Assembly (NCBI GenBank): GCA_942491665.1
Contig: CALOBR010000005.1
Span: 248,001-312,000, forward strand
DNA: 64,000 nt
From: CAVQGZ01 sp942491665
GTDB lineage: Bacteria > Actinomycetota > Actinomycetes > Jiangellales > Jiangellaceae
Direction: 5' to 3'
The translations under genes and the position numbers were made by a program. Shown here piece after piece: positions 17,031-25,685 of this stretch (positions within the stretch are counted from its first letter, which is position 1; each line of letters starts with the position of its first letter). The notes below the pieces were generated by a model. That model worked only from the letters and a program-made list of their open reading frames with translations, was not told where the DNA came from and did no database searches.

Positions 17031-17798
17031 GTGCGCGGCGAGCGATGGGAGTGGCGCGGTCGGCTCGCCTCGGCACGTTCGCACGTGGCGGCCCGGCCAG
17101 ACGATCTGGGCGCCCGCCGTGCGCTCGCGTCGTTGCTGCGCGGTGCTGCTTTCGACTTCGTCGTCGGCGATGCCGACGACCTCGGGCACGAGCAGGCCCT
17201 GGGCTTCGCCGCCGAGTCGGTCGGGCTGTGCCGCCGGGTGTGCGATGCGCTCCCTGACGACCCGGACGTGCTGACCGAGCTGTTCTTCGCGCTGCACGCG
17301 CAGGCCGAGCTGCTCTCGTCGCGCGACCGGTCGGCCGCCGTCGCGGCGTACTGGGAAGCCGCCGTCGTCGGCCAGCGCCGCCTCGCGCTCGACCCCGACG
17401 CGGATCAGGTGCGTCTTGAGCTGTCATGGACGCTGCGCGACGCCGGTTCCCTCATGTCCGGGGACCCAGGCGAGGCGACGGCGCTGCTGGACCAGGCCGT
17501 CGAGCTGGCTCGGGCTCACCTGGCGTCGCGTCCGGGCGACGTGGGAGCGACGCGCGAGCTCGGTTGGGTGCTGATGGTGGCAGCTGAGCACGTGGCACCG
17601 AGCGATCCGCCCAAAGCCCTTGCGCTGTACCGGGAGTCGGTGCTCACCGCGACGCAGGTGCACGACGCCCGTCCGGGCGACGAGGAGGCGCGAGGCGACC
17701 TGTGGCTGGCCCTGACGGCCGTGGCCGACCTGCTGGAGGAGAACGACCGCGAGGCCGCCGAGGCGATCCGGGCCCATGCGCAGGAGTGGTCCGCCTAG
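17031..17798 (+). CDS. TPR-like helical repeat protein
   Basis: Protein of 255 residues built from Ala-rich helical hairpins, with no signal peptide or membrane helix. Repeated patterns such as ARRALASLLRGAA, AAVAAYWEAAVVGQRRLALDP, ATALLDQAVELARAHLASRPGD and ALALYRESVLTATQVHDARPGD are spaced like tetratricopeptide repeats. I find no catalytic motif; a scaffold or interaction role is likely, partner unknown. GTG 17031 is preferred because a TAnnnT hexamer lies 7 nt upstream. The stop overlaps, in the palindrome CTAG, with the stop of the convergent small gene. Confidence 0.75.
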   Translation: MRGERWEWRGRLASARSHVAARPDDLGARRALASLLRGAAFDFVVGDADDLGHEQALGFAAESVGLCRRVCDALPDDPDVLTELFFALHAQAELLSSRDRSAAVAAYWEAAVVGQRRLALDPDADQVRLELSWTLRDAGSLMSGDPGEATALLDQAVELARAHLASRPGDVGATRELGWVLMVAAEHVAPSDPPKALALYRESVLTATQVHDARPGDEEARGDLWLALTAVADLLEENDREAAEAIRAHAQEWSA

Positions 17799-18019
17799 AA
17801 CCGCATCGCCGCGTCCTGGCCGCTCGGCGGGCGTACGGCGATGAGCTCGCTGTCATCGACGGCCTCGATGACGGCGGTGCCGCCGGACTGGGCGATGGCC
17901 TCGGCGTTCGGGTTGACGCGCTCGTCGGGAAGCCCCGGCACCTCCTCCAACGCGCTGGTGACCTGGGTGATCGTCTCGCGAACAGGATCGACCCGAGGCC
18001 GCGGTGCACAGACGGTCAC
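17795..18019 (-). CDS. Small hypothetical protein (74 residues)
   Basis: Unrecognised small soluble protein with a balanced, non-repetitive composition (VRETITQVTSALEEVPG, NPNAEAIAQSGGTAVIEAVD), which looks coding rather than a shadow frame. The start GTG 18019 has no clear ribosome site. An AT-rich patch about 23 bases upstream holds CATAAT (18048-18043), a possible -10. Its stop TAG is read from the same CTAG palindrome (17795-17798) that provides the stop of the convergent TPR-like gene. Confidence 0.55.
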   Translation of the reverse strand: MTVCAPRPRVDPVRETITQVTSALEEVPGLPDERVNPNAEAIAQSGGTAVIEAVDDSELIAVRPPSGQDAAMRF

Positions 18020-18290
18020 TGGCCGCCTGTCCGATAAGCAGCATTATGACAACTACTCAGAACGAGGCTCCCCGCGTCGCTGCGCCCATCGCGCACAACC
18101 CCTCCCCCTGGGAAGCCAGCGCGCCGTGGGCGACTCGATCACGGGAGCGGCATCCGAGGACAACAAGCTGGTGAACGCCCGGCGCTCTCGATCGGCCGCC
18201 TGGCCCAACCCCAGCAAGCCGGCTAGCAGTCGAAGGGGTCGCGGGTCGCGCCACCTCCACGGCGTCCACGCGGTTGGGTCCGGCGTCGCC
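18020..18290. other. Intergenic region with no convincing gene
   Basis: About 270 bases between two minus-strand genes. A minus-strand frame at 18057-18269 (70 codons) has no ribosome site or recognisable sequence and I leave it out. The only visible signal is the AT-rich patch at 18031-18060, which may be the promoter of the 74-residue gene. Confidence 0.5.
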
Positions 18291-19178
18291 CTAGGCTCGG
18301 GCCACATCCTCCAACGGAGTCACAGACACGAGGTCGTACTCGTGGGCGAGGGCGTCCACGGTCGAGCGGCAGGTCGCCGGTGTCCCGAGATGGACGGTGC
18401 GTTCGCGCAGCGTCACGACGAGGTCGTCGCCCTCATCTCGGCCAAGCACGACCTGGGCAACGTCCTCCCCCAGCAATAGGCTGCGTCGTGGGGACAGGTC
18501 ACCGATCGCCTCGCCACCCACGCCGGCGGCTCGTGCCAAGGCCTGCGCCGCCTGCTCGCGGCGGGTGAAGAACGACCGTCCCCGCAGATGCTCGGCCACC
18601 AGCCGACCCGCCTCGAAGGCCGTGAGGATCCGTGCGCCGGCCTGTTCGGTGACCCGGCCGTAGCAGAGCGCGTGCGGCAGCAGCACCATCGTCGCGGCGA
18701 AACGGTCCCCGCCCAGATGCGAGCACTCCCACACCCGGCCGGGCCAGTGGTGACTCATGGCGGCGGCCACCGGTCGACCGCGCAACGCGCAGCAGACGTC
18801 GTGGCGGCTGTGGGCGCACACGATCGCCACCGGCTCGCCCTCACCGGGCGTCACGTCCCAGTCGAGGTCCACGAGGTCGTGATGTTGGTCGACCACGCCC
18901 CACCGGATGCCCTCGCGGCCGGGACGGGTGTCGGCGAGCGCCCAGCGCAACGGAGCCTGCTCACGCGGGTGGCGACCCGGCCGGCGGACCAGCGAGATGC
19001 GCGCGTGCATCGCGCTCGCGCGAGCGGCGAGCGCCCGGGCAACCGGTCGATCGAACACCTCGAGGGCGTTGGCCGGCCAGGCCCCCTCGTGCTCGATGAG
19101 CAGCCAGCGATGCGCCGGCGGAGCGGTCGCAACCATGCTGTCGCCGCGGGCGGCCGCGGCGATCGAGCACCGGGTCAC
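18291..19178 (-). CDS. Sucrase/ferredoxin-like protein (thioredoxin-fold Fe-S type)
   Basis: Protein of 295 residues from the sucrase/ferredoxin-like family, a thioredoxin-like fold that in characterised relatives binds a [2Fe-2S] cluster. The family signature is visible: VAIVCAHSRHDVCCALRGRP, VWECSHLGGDRFAATMVLLP and YGRV, with Cys and His residues that could bind the cluster. GTG 19178 overlaps the cupin stop by 4 bp (GTGA). It is the last gene of an operon after the Gly-Ala-Asp repeat peptide and the JmjC-type cupin, and it could deliver electrons to the cupin oxygenase. That partnership is inference from the gene order. Confidence 0.87.
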   Translation of the reverse strand: MTRCSIAAAARGDSMVATAPPAHRWLLIEHEGAWPANALEVFDRPVARALAARASAMHARISLVRRPGRHPREQAPLRWALADTRPGREGIRWGVVDQHHDLVDLDWDVTPGEGEPVAIVCAHSRHDVCCALRGRPVAAAMSHHWPGRVWECSHLGGDRFAATMVLLPHALCYGRVTEQAGARILTAFEAGRLVAEHLRGRSFFTRREQAAQALARAAGVGGEAIGDLSPRRSLLLGEDVAQVVLGRDEGDDLVVTLRERTVHLGTPATCRSTVDALAHEYDLVSVTPLEDVARA

Positions 19179-20404
19179 TGCGGTGACTGCGACGCGGCCG
19201 CGTCGTGCACGACGAGCACGCCCTCACGCAGCAGCCGCTGCGCCAACGCAACTGCCTGCGCCTTGTCGGCCAGCGGCAGCGTCTCAACGCTCAGTGGGTC
19301 GCCGGTCAGCAGCGCGTCGACAGCGGGTCGCTCCCCCGCCTCGATGGCCACGCGTCGACGCCCGTTCAGGACGAGCTGATCGGCGCCCGCCTCCGGGTTG
19401 TGGTCGACCCTCGCACCGAGGTGGTCGCGAAGCCGGACGACGTGGTGCGCGGCGAGGTGGGCGGCATTGTCTGCCTGGGCCAGCGGTGACAGGGGCGCGG
19501 GGCGTTGGCGCGCGCTCCGCTCGTCGTGCAGCATCGCCGCAACGGCAGTCGGGTCGAGCGCGTGCAGGGCGTCGACAACACCGGCGACGAGCGACCCGAC
19601 CTCGGCGACCCCGGACTCTGTCGTGGGGTCCCACCCCACCGGCATGGACGAGCGCCACCCCGCGTCGCGCACCGCCGCGAGCACGGCGTCCACGACGTCT
19701 CGCTCGACGACGGCGTGCACGCCGAACGTCAGGTGGATGCTCGTACCCCCGAGCGCCGTGGCTGAGTGCAGGAAGCCGCGGGGCAGGTAGAGGCAGTCCC
19801 CCGGCTCGAGCACCTCCTCGATCACCGGCGGCTCCGCCGCGCGGGCCGTCACAGCGTCGGCCACCTGGTCCCAGGGCTCCTCCGGCATGGGCGCGTCGAG
19901 CACGGGGTCGTGCACCCGCCACTGCTTGCGACCGGACACCTGCAGCACGAACACGTCGTGCGTGTCGTAGTGCGAGGCGAAGCCCTGCGACTGCGGTGGG
20001 GTGATGTAGGCGTTGACCTGCACCGGGTGCCCGAGATCGACCGAGAGCCCAGCGGCCAGTCGACCAACGGGCGCCCAGATTCGATGGACGCCCTGCAGGA
20101 CGACGGTGGTGCCGTCGGCGAACAGCCGCAGCACCGCGTCGTCCATCACCTGGTCGCCGATAGTGGCCCCCACTCCCCCGGAGCCGGTGTACCGGTTCGG
20201 CGCGACGATGCGGCCACCCTTCGCCAGCCGCACGAACGGTGTGCGCAGACCGCGTCGGCTCAGCAGCTCGTCTGCAGCGTCGACGGAGAACCAGTCCGCC
20301 ACCTCGCCGGGCAGGTCGTCGGCCCGGGAGAGCCATGCCCGGTGGCCCCAGACCTTGTTGGCGAAGACGTCAGCCGGCGCCGAGCAGAGCAGGTCGAGAC
20401 TCAC
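19175..20404 (-). CDS. JmjC-type cupin (2-oxoglutarate/Fe(II) oxygenase-like)
   Basis: Cupin-4/JmjC-like protein of 409 residues, related to ribosomal-protein hydroxylases such as YcfD/RoxA. The iron-binding facial triad is visible: His and Asp in ASHYDTHDVFVLQVSGRKQW and the distal His in CLYLPRGFLHSATALGG. The Lys in GRKQWRV is at the usual 2-oxoglutarate-binding position. A winged-helix-like C-terminal domain follows. It begins at GTG 20404, overlapping the stop of the repeat peptide by 4 bp, and is coupled to the sucrase/ferredoxin-like gene. By family it hydroxylates a protein side chain; the adjacent Asp-rich peptide is an obvious candidate substrate, but a ribosomal protein is equally possible. 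Confidence 0.88.
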   Translation of the reverse strand: MSLDLLCSAPADVFANKVWGHRAWLSRADDLPGEVADWFSVDAADELLSRRGLRTPFVRLAKGGRIVAPNRYTGSGGVGATIGDQVMDDAVLRLFADGTTVVLQGVHRIWAPVGRLAAGLSVDLGHPVQVNAYITPPQSQGFASHYDTHDVFVLQVSGRKQWRVHDPVLDAPMPEEPWDQVADAVTARAAEPPVIEEVLEPGDCLYLPRGFLHSATALGGTSIHLTFGVHAVVERDVVDAVLAAVRDAGWRSSMPVGWDPTTESGVAEVGSLVAGVVDALHALDPTAVAAMLHDERSARQRPAPLSPLAQADNAAHLAAHHVVRLRDHLGARVDHNPEAGADQLVLNGRRRVAIEAGERPAVDALLTGDPLSVETLPLADKAQAVALAQRLLREGVLVVHDAAASQSPQ

Positions 20405-20619
20405 GCTCCGCTGTCGGCTCCGCCGTCGGCACCCCCGTCAGCGCCACTGTCAGCCCCGCCGTCCGCGCCGCCATCCGCACCGCCGCCGGCGCCGCCATCC
20501 GCACCGCCGTCAGCCCCGCCGTCCGCGCCGCCATCTGCACCACCGTCTGCCCCGCCATCGGCGCTACCGTCGTGGGGGCCGTGCGCCATCTCGTCCATGG
20601 TCATGTCGTCGTCGGTCAT
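20401..20619 (-). CDS. Small acidic (Gly-Gly-Ala-Asp)n repeat peptide
   Basis: A 72-residue peptide. The first 17 residues (MTDDDMTMDEMAHGPHD) are Asp/Met/His-rich; the rest is an almost perfect array of GGAD/SGAD tetrads, 13 in all, with one GGAG. I do not recognise a family. The codons within the tetrads vary (GGC, GGT, GGG, GGA; GCC, GCG, GCT, GCA; GAC, GAT), so the protein repeat is kept rather than being fresh DNA slippage. ATG 20619 has a GAGAGGA ribosome site and a -10-like TAGGTG (20647-20642). Its stop overlaps the start of the cupin gene, so it is the first gene of the operon. It could be a modified peptide, a Ca2+-binding peptide, or simply a flexible acidic protein. Confidence 0.65.
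   Translation of the reverse strand: MTDDDMTMDEMAHGPHDGSADGGADGGADGGADGGADGGADGGAGGGADGGADGGADSGADGGADGGADSGA
20451..20544. repeat. Direct DNA repeat inside the Gly-Ala-Asp gene
   Basis: A 24-base unit starting CAGCCCCGCCGTCCGCGCCG occurs at 20451-20474 and again at 20511-20534, a 60-base period. The following bases are similar (one or two changes). It shows the peptide array grew partly by internal duplication. Confidence 0.75.
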
Positions 20620-20759
20620 GTCGTTCCTCTCGTCGCGGGGGCACCTACGGTGGTGCGAGGCCAGTCTGCCGACCGCCGCACGACGCCGCCACCGATGTCG
20701 ACGTCTGGTTGTGCAGCGCCAGCAAGCGGCCGAGACTGGCGAGGACGAGAGGAGTCGGC

Positions 20760-20942
20760 ATGGCCGACAACAGCGCAGGCGCAGCCGGCGGCGGGGCTCT
20801 GTACGGACTCGGTGTCTTCGGAGCCTGGGTCTTCTTCTGGCAACAGGCCGACACCTTCTGGGAGTACGTGCTCGCTGTGCTCCAGGGCCTGTTCTGGCCG
20901 GCCTTCATGGTGTACGAGGCGTTCGCTGCCTTGGCCGGCTAG
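20760..20942 (+). CDS. Small conserved membrane protein (60 residues)
   Basis: A 60-residue protein with a Gly/Ala-rich start and a strongly aromatic hydrophobic region (GVFGAWVFFWQQADTFWEYV, LQGLFWPAFMVYEAFAAL) that would make one or two membrane helices. Similar short proteins are common in actinomycetes, to my memory, without known function. ATG 20760 is preceded by a GAGAGGAG ribosome site at 20748-20755. It is divergent from the Gly-Ala-Asp peptide gene, with 140 bp between the starts. Confidence 0.8.
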   Translation: MADNSAGAAGGGALYGLGVFGAWVFFWQQADTFWEYVLAVLQGLFWPAFMVYEAFAALAG

Positions 20943-21069
20943 CAGCGAGACGAGAGACCTCCGGGCGGCATGGGCGTCGCCAGAGCGACCTGAGCCGCGC
21001 CGCGACGCCCCTGGGCAGGCAGCCCCGAGCGGTCCCTCCGGGCACGCAGCTGAGGCCTGGCACGCGAAC

Positions 21070-21099
21070 TTGATTCGTAACGTCACGAATTGGTAACGT
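21070..21099 (+). promoter_or_regulatory. Sigma-70-type promoter upstream of the riboswitch
   Basis: TTGATT (21070-21075), an 18-base spacer and TAACGT (21094-21099) in an AT-rich patch. Transcription would begin near 21106, just before the riboswitch. This is the strongest promoter match on the plus strand of this region. Confidence 0.7.
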
Positions 21100-21111
21100 C
21101 GTCCAGCGCAA

Positions 21112-21282
21112 CCGCGCGACCTCCCGGGCTTCGCCGAACGTCTGTCGGCCCGGACGGCCCCTCAGCACACATGGACAGACGCCGGGGGAACCACGACGAG
21201 CCTGGCTCGTCAGGGGTGAAGCCAGACATGGCCGGGGCACTCCCGCTCCGAACCCGACAGCTCACCTCGGAGGCGTGACGGG
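21112..21282 (+). ncRNA. ydaO/yuaA (cyclic di-AMP) riboswitch
   Basis: The leader shows the ydaO consensus blocks in order: TCGCCGAAC (21131-21139), GCCGGGGGAACC (21181-21192), GGGGTGAAG (21213-21221) and CCGAACCCGACAGCTCACC (21249-21267). CCTCC at 21120-21124 can pair with GGAGG at 21269-21273 as P1. These are the marks of the c-di-AMP-binding class, which in actinomycetes commonly precedes resuscitation-promoting-factor and other cell-wall hydrolase genes. The ribosome site GGGAG (21280-21284) follows at once, so ligand binding would act on transcription or on translation of the transglycosylase. Exact ends are approximate. The 347-base gap 20943-21289 holds this element and its promoter and no gene. 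Confidence 0.88.
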
Positions 21283-21289
21283 AGAACAC

Positions 21290-22270
21290 ATGCGTGCACG
21301 CTTCAGCGTGCGTGCGTTGGTGGTGAGCGTCGCTGCGGTGACGCTCGGGGCCCTTGGGCTGACAACACCTGCGCACGCGGCGTCCGACGACACCTGGAAC
21401 CGCCTCGCCCAGTGCGAGTCAGGCGGCAACTGGAAGATCAACACGGGCAATGGCTACTACGGCGGGGTGCAGTTCTCCCTCGGCAGCTGGAACGCGGTCG
21501 GTGGCAACCGCTACGCACCCCGGCCTGACCTGGCCTCGCGTACCCAGCAGGTGGCGGCCGCCGAACGGCTGCTGGACATCCAGGGCTGGGGCGCCTGGCC
21601 GGCATGCTCGCGCAAGCTGGGCCTCGGCCCGGCGCAGGCAGCCGGCACCCCCGCCAGCCTGCGGGGCGGTGCTGCCGCCTCGCGCGCCGCCGACCGGCGA
21701 ACGCCGGTCAACATCTCCAAGCAGCGCAAGGCCGTCGTGCCGCTGCGCTCATCGGTCACCTCGGGCTTTCGCCTCACCGAGCGCAGCGGCAAGCCCCTGG
21801 CGCGAAAGAACGTCAAGGTCTGCCACCGTCCGGTCGGCGGATCGGCGTCGTGCCGCACGTACAAGACGGACGCGCGTGGCGTCGTGGTGCACACCACTGG
21901 CTCCGCGAAGCGCACGACCAAGGTGTGGGCCACGTTCTCCGGAACCAAGAAGCATGCCCCGAAGCGATCCGGAACTCGCACCGTGCGCGTGCGAACGGTG
22001 GTGTCGGTGGCTGTCCCGTCGACCAGCTCCGGCGTGGCGACCGCCTCGGCGTCGACGCGGGTGCGGGCCAGCGTGACGCCCGCTCGAGCGGGGCACCGAG
22101 TCGCTCTTCAGCAGCGCGTCGGCAACCGTTGGGTCAAGGTCGACACGCGTCGCACCGGTCCCCGTGGCAACGTCGCCTTCCGTGTGGACAAGTCCGGTAC
22201 CTTCCGCGCCGTGTCACTGCCCTCGCGTGCCCACGCCGTCGGCCGAAGCGCGAAGGTGACTCTCCAGTAG
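21290..22270 (+). CDS. Secreted transglycosylase, resuscitation-promoting-factor-like
   Basis: Exported cell-wall hydrolase of 326 residues. A signal peptide (MRARFSVRALVVSVAAVTLG, cleavage after PAHA) leads into a transglycosylase-like domain at about residues 32-115, with DDTWNRLAQCESGGNWKINTG, where the Glu is the catalytic acid, then GYYGGVQFSLGSWNAVGG and the end GWGAWPACSRKLG. Paired cysteines are as in Rpf proteins. The C-terminal 200 residues are a Ser/Arg/Thr/Val-rich region with no known domain, perhaps two Ig-like beta domains. ATG 21290 has a GGGAG ribosome site; GTG 21275 is possible. A ydaO riboswitch controls it. Confidence 0.9.
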   Translation: MRARFSVRALVVSVAAVTLGALGLTTPAHAASDDTWNRLAQCESGGNWKINTGNGYYGGVQFSLGSWNAVGGNRYAPRPDLASRTQQVAAAERLLDIQGWGAWPACSRKLGLGPAQAAGTPASLRGGAAASRAADRRTPVNISKQRKAVVPLRSSVTSGFRLTERSGKPLARKNVKVCHRPVGGSASCRTYKTDARGVVVHTTGSAKRTTKVWATFSGTKKHAPKRSGTRTVRVRTVVSVAVPSTSSGVATASASTRVRASVTPARAGHRVALQQRVGNRWVKVDTRRTGPRGNVAFRVDKSGTFRAVSLPSRAHAVGRSAKVTLQ

Positions 22271-22273
22271 CCT
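22268..22273 (+). promoter_or_regulatory. -10 hexamer TAGCCT using the transglycosylase stop codon
   Basis: The TAG stop (22268-22270) plus CCT forms TAGCCT, which ends 7 nt before GTG 22281. A leaderless start for the ABC1 kinase is likely, independent of the riboswitch-controlled transcript. Confidence 0.55.
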
Positions 22274-22280
22274 CGCCGAC

Positions 22281-23621
22281 GTGCCATCGGCAGGACGCAC
22301 CAGGCTCTCCCCCCGCTCCCCCGCGCGGACGGTGCGGCTGCTGAGCCTGCCGGCCTGGGCGCTGGCCGACAGCGCCCGTGGCGCCGTGCGCCGGGCGGCG
22401 GGCCACGACCCCGACGTCGTCCGACGCGAGCTGCGCCAAGGTGCGGCCGCCCGCACCCGACGGACCCTTGGCGAGATGAAGGGCGGCGCCCTCAAGGCCG
22501 GGCAGCTTCTCTCCACCGTCGAGATGCTGTTCCCGCAGGACCCGGAGCAGACGTGGCGCGAGACCCTGACCGGGCTGCAGCAGGACGTGCCGGCGCTGCC
22601 GTTCGACCAGGTCGAGCCAGTGCTGGTCGACCAGCTCGGCCCTCGATGGCGCGACCTGCTGCCGGGCTTCAACCCCGTCGCGGCCGCCGCGGCGTCCCTG
22701 GGCCAGGTGCATCGGGCGAGCACGCCGGAGGGGCGTGACGTGGCGGTCAAGATCCAGTACCCAGGTGTCGCCGAGGCGCTCGCCGCCGACGTGCGCGCAC
22801 TCGCGATCGCCTCGGGGGCCGTCGCGCGACTGGCTCCACGCATCGCGCTGCCGCCGCTCGTCGCAGAGATGCGCGTGCGACTGCTCGACGAGCTCGACTA
22901 CGTCCACGAGGGCCGGGTGCAGCAGCGCTTCGCCACCGCCTACGCCGACGACGACGAGGTGGTCGTGCCGCACGTGGTGCTCGCTCGGCCGCGTGTGCTG
23001 GTGAGCGACTGGATGGACGGGGCACCGCTGGCGTGCGTCGCCGAAGCAGCCGACCAGCCCACCCGCGACGCCATTGCGGTGCGCTACCAGCGGTTCATGC
23101 TCGGCGCCCCGATGCGGACGGGGCTGCTGCACTCCGACCCGCACCCGGGCAACTTCAGACGGCTGGAGGACGGGCGTCTCGGCGTGCTCGACTTCGGGTC
23201 GTCCCTGGAGCTGCCCGACGGCCTTCCGGAGACCTTCGGTCACCTGATCGCGGCCCTGCGCAGCGATGACGTCGACGACGTGACCCGCGCACTACGCGAC
23301 GCCGGACTTGTGCGCCCCGACCAAGACATCGAGACGGCGAAGCTGATGGACTACCTCGCCCCCTTCAGCGAGCCGGCGCGCCACGACGTGTTCCACTACA
23401 CCCGCGACTGGCTGCGCACCGAGTTCGGCAAGGTCAACGACCCGCGCAACCCCGACTTCGCCGTCGCTCTGCAGCTGACGATCCCGCCCGAGCAGCTCTT
23501 CACCCACCGCGTCTGGCTGGGCGTGGTCGGCGTGCTGGCCCAGCTCGAGGCACGCGTGCCGGTCGCCGACGAGCTCGCCCGCCTGCTGCCCGGCTTCGCC
23601 GCCCCGCCGGTGACGTCGTGA
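22281..23621 (+). CDS. ABC1/AarF (UbiB-like) atypical kinase
   Basis: Protein-kinase-like protein of 446 residues from the ABC1/AarF/UbiB family. Family members have ATPase activity and act in lipid or quinone metabolism. Visible marks are the KxGQ motif (GGALKAGQLLST), the Ala-rich nucleotide loop AAAASLGQVHRA, the lysine in VAVKIQYPGV, the catalytic loop LLHSDPHPGNFRRLEDGRLG and the metal-binding LDFGSS. No membrane helix is visible at the C-terminus. The start GTG 22281 lies 7 nt after a -10 hexamer. Its stop overlaps the HAD gene start by 4 bp. Confidence 0.92.
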   Translation: MPSAGRTRLSPRSPARTVRLLSLPAWALADSARGAVRRAAGHDPDVVRRELRQGAAARTRRTLGEMKGGALKAGQLLSTVEMLFPQDPEQTWRETLTGLQQDVPALPFDQVEPVLVDQLGPRWRDLLPGFNPVAAAAASLGQVHRASTPEGRDVAVKIQYPGVAEALAADVRALAIASGAVARLAPRIALPPLVAEMRVRLLDELDYVHEGRVQQRFATAYADDDEVVVPHVVLARPRVLVSDWMDGAPLACVAEAADQPTRDAIAVRYQRFMLGAPMRTGLLHSDPHPGNFRRLEDGRLGVLDFGSSLELPDGLPETFGHLIAALRSDDVDDVTRALRDAGLVRPDQDIETAKLMDYLAPFSEPARHDVFHYTRDWLRTEFGKVNDPRNPDFAVALQLTIPPEQLFTHRVWLGVVGVLAQLEARVPVADELARLLPGFAAPPVTS

Positions 23622-24100
23622 CCCGGCCGAGCTTCGCGGTGTTCGACATCGACGGCGTCCTCGCCGACGTCACGCACCGGCTGCACCACATTCGCGGACG
23701 CCGCCGCGACTGGGCGGGCTTCTTCGCCGACGCTGCCGACGACCCACTGCTCGTCGAGGGACACCGAAGAGCCACCGACGCCGCGCTCGACCACGCCCTC
23801 GTCTACCTGTCTGGACGCCCCGAGCACCTGCGAGCGGTGACGCAGGAGTGGCTGGAGCGCCACGAGCTGCCCGCCGGGGGCCTGGTGCTGCGCGGGGCCC
23901 GCGACCGCCGTCCCGCACGTGTGCTCAAGCCCGCGCTGCTGGCCCGGGTGGCGGCCGAGGGGTCGATCGCGTTCGTCGTGGACGACGACGCGTCGGTGTG
24001 CGAGGCGCTGCGCCAGCGTGGCTACTCGGTGGTGCAGGCCACCTGGGCAGGGGAGTCGGAGACGCTGTGGCGTGCGCAAGAAGACCGCGGTCGCACGTGA
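23618..24100 (+). CDS. HAD-family phosphatase (polynucleotide-kinase-phosphatase-like)
   Basis: Small HAD-superfamily hydrolase of 160 residues. The nucleophile motif is VFDIDGVLADVTHRLHHI, the second motif VYLSGRPEHLRAVT, and the last acidic motif AFVVDDDASVCEALRQRGY. The whole is similar to the phosphatase domain of polynucleotide kinases and to phage proteins of that fold (WAGFFADAADDPLL). A 3' phosphatase or small-molecule phosphatase is possible. GTG 23618 overlaps the ABC1 kinase stop by 4 bp. Confidence 0.85.
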   Translation: MTRPSFAVFDIDGVLADVTHRLHHIRGRRRDWAGFFADAADDPLLVEGHRRATDAALDHALVYLSGRPEHLRAVTQEWLERHELPAGGLVLRGARDRRPARVLKPALLARVAAEGSIAFVVDDDASVCEALRQRGYSVVQATWAGESETLWRAQEDRGRT

Positions 24101-24127
24101 ACCGGCTTCGCGCCGTCATCGCGCCGA

Positions 24128-24133
24128 TAGGCT
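24128..24133 (+). promoter_or_regulatory. -10 hexamer TAGGCT, leaderless promoter of tldD
   Basis: TAGGCT ends 7 nt before GTG 24141. It is in the 40-base gap after the HAD gene and does not use a stop codon. Confidence 0.6.
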
Positions 24134-24140
24134 CGCGCAG

Positions 24141-25681
<1,541 letters not shown>

Positions 25682-25685
<4 letters not shown>

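Noticed and set aside
18057..18269. A 70-codon minus-strand frame in the gap before the sucrase/ferredoxin-like gene
   Set aside because: No ribosome site, no recognisable composition, and no promoter; left as intergenic.
20401..20619. The Gly-Ala-Asp frame as a chance low-complexity frame in GC-rich DNA
   Set aside because: It has a good ribosome site, a 4-bp overlap with the cupin gene, a non-repetitive N-terminus and varied synonymous codons, so I keep it as a probable gene.
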